DNA of 16,605 nucleotides from Bacteroidaceae bacterium (GTDB lineage: Bacteria; Bacteroidota; Bacteroidia; Bacteroidales; CHK158-818): NCBI GenBank assembly GCA_017467745.1, contig JAFUKV010000253.1, positions 1 through 16,605 of the forward strand. Direction: 5' to 3'. The notes beneath the pieces were generated by a model. It was not told where the DNA came from and made no database searches. It saw nothing but the letters and a program-made list of their open reading frames with translations. The first letter of the stretch is position 1, and each line of letters starts with the position of its first letter. Below are positions 16,234 to 16,605 of the stretch, piece after piece. Position numbers and translations under genes: made by a program.

Positions 16234-16605
16234 ATGAATTGGAATTTTTTAAAACATCTGTATACGCCCCCGACAGAAACAAAAGCAGAAGAACAACCGT
16301 CAACAAAAACACAAGCGGAAATAATAGAAAAACAAACACCGCCCAGTCGTACCGAACAGGAAACTACACATCCTGAGTATCTTTCGAAATTGTTGATAAA
16401 ATGTACGCCCAATCCGTTACTTGATAAAATTACACAACTTATTAACAGCAGTATTCCCGAATTTTTACGGCAATGTATTGATGAGGAAACAGAGAAAAAA
16501 CTAATTTATAACCATCTGAAAGAACCGTTTACCGATTATATTCATCTAATTGCCGAACAAGTAAAAACAGATATTCAGTCCGAAGCAAGAGACGAAATAA
16601 ATAAA
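16234..16605 (+). CDS. Unidentified protein, 5' part only (runs off the window)
   Basis: An open frame of 124 codons begins with ATG at 16234, 21 nt after the preceding stop, and has no stop before the window ends, so it is partial. The protein begins MNWNFLKHLYTPP. It then has a low-complexity stretch rich in Thr, Glu, Gln, Lys and Pro (about 12-46) and continues into a charged, probably helical region (LLDKITQLINSSIPEFLRQC, then acidic and basic helices with Glu, Lys and Gln). There is no signal peptide or membrane helix in the visible part. I recognise no family. The short spacing suggests co-transcription with the receiver-PEP synthase-like gene. Codon use resembles the neighbours and supports a real gene. 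Confidence 0.7.
   Translation, partial: MNWNFLKHLYTPPTETKAEEQPSTKTQAEIIEKQTPPSRTEQETTHPEYLSKLLIKCTPNPLLDKITQLINSSIPEFLRQCIDEETEKKLIYNHLKEPFTDYIHLIAEQVKTDIQSEARDEINK

Noticed and set aside
16049..16412. Overlapping minus-strand frames at the right end of the window
   Set aside because: They are antisense to the end of the fusion-protein gene and the start of the next plus-strand gene, which has better coding character.
1..16605. Mobile elements, CRISPR arrays, tRNA or rRNA genes
   Set aside because: No transposase, integrase, repeat-spacer pattern, cloverleaf-like or rRNA-like sequence was seen, and codon use is uniform across the window.

Overview
The window looks like a chromosomal segment of a Bacteroidales (phylum Bacteroidota) genome. 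The support is a SusC/SusD/SusE-type outer-membrane glycan uptake operon, a DUF4831-type secreted protein, lipoproteins with Bacteroidota-style lipoboxes, promoters of the Bacteroides type (TAnnTTTG -7 element), weak Shine-Dalgarno sequences, and a moderately AT-rich composition with uniform codon use. The genus cannot be fixed from the sequence. There are no rRNAs, tRNAs, CRISPR arrays, insertion sequences or phage genes, and no sign of recent transfer.

Layout. (1) 8-1522: bifunctional NAD(P)H-hydrate repair enzyme. (2) 1645-2709: secreted DUF4831-type protein, ending at a perfect bidirectional terminator shared with (3) a convergent 67-residue lipoprotein (2786-2989, minus). (4) 3139-3543, minus: VanZ-like membrane protein, divergent from (5) 3759-5102: sodium-coupled SNF-family transporter, followed 4 nt later by (6) 5107-5430: a small membrane-anchored protein that looks like the shortened N-terminal part of a helix-hairpin-helix protein. 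(7) 5501-6358 folP (dihydropteroate synthase) and (8) 6364-7131 cdaA (diadenylate cyclase), 5 nt apart and ending at a terminator. (9-11) 7376-13045: a compact SusC-SusD-SusE operon that probably binds and imports an alpha-glucan (starch-like), closed by a terminator. (12) 13252-16212: a 986-residue protein with two receiver-like domains followed by a PEP-synthase-type ATP/pyruvate-binding domain, followed by (13) the start of an unidentified gene that runs off the window.

The genes form separate small units rather than one pathway. The glycan unit has a transporter (SusC), its lid (SusD) and a surface glycan-binding lipoprotein (SusE-like), but no glycoside hydrolase or regulator in the window. 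The item most worth following up is the 986-residue protein. Its receiver domains (the first lacking phosphorylation residues, the second retaining them) are fused to a nucleotide-binding half of PEP synthase, and the phosphohistidine and PEP-binding domains needed for ordinary PEP synthesis are not visible.
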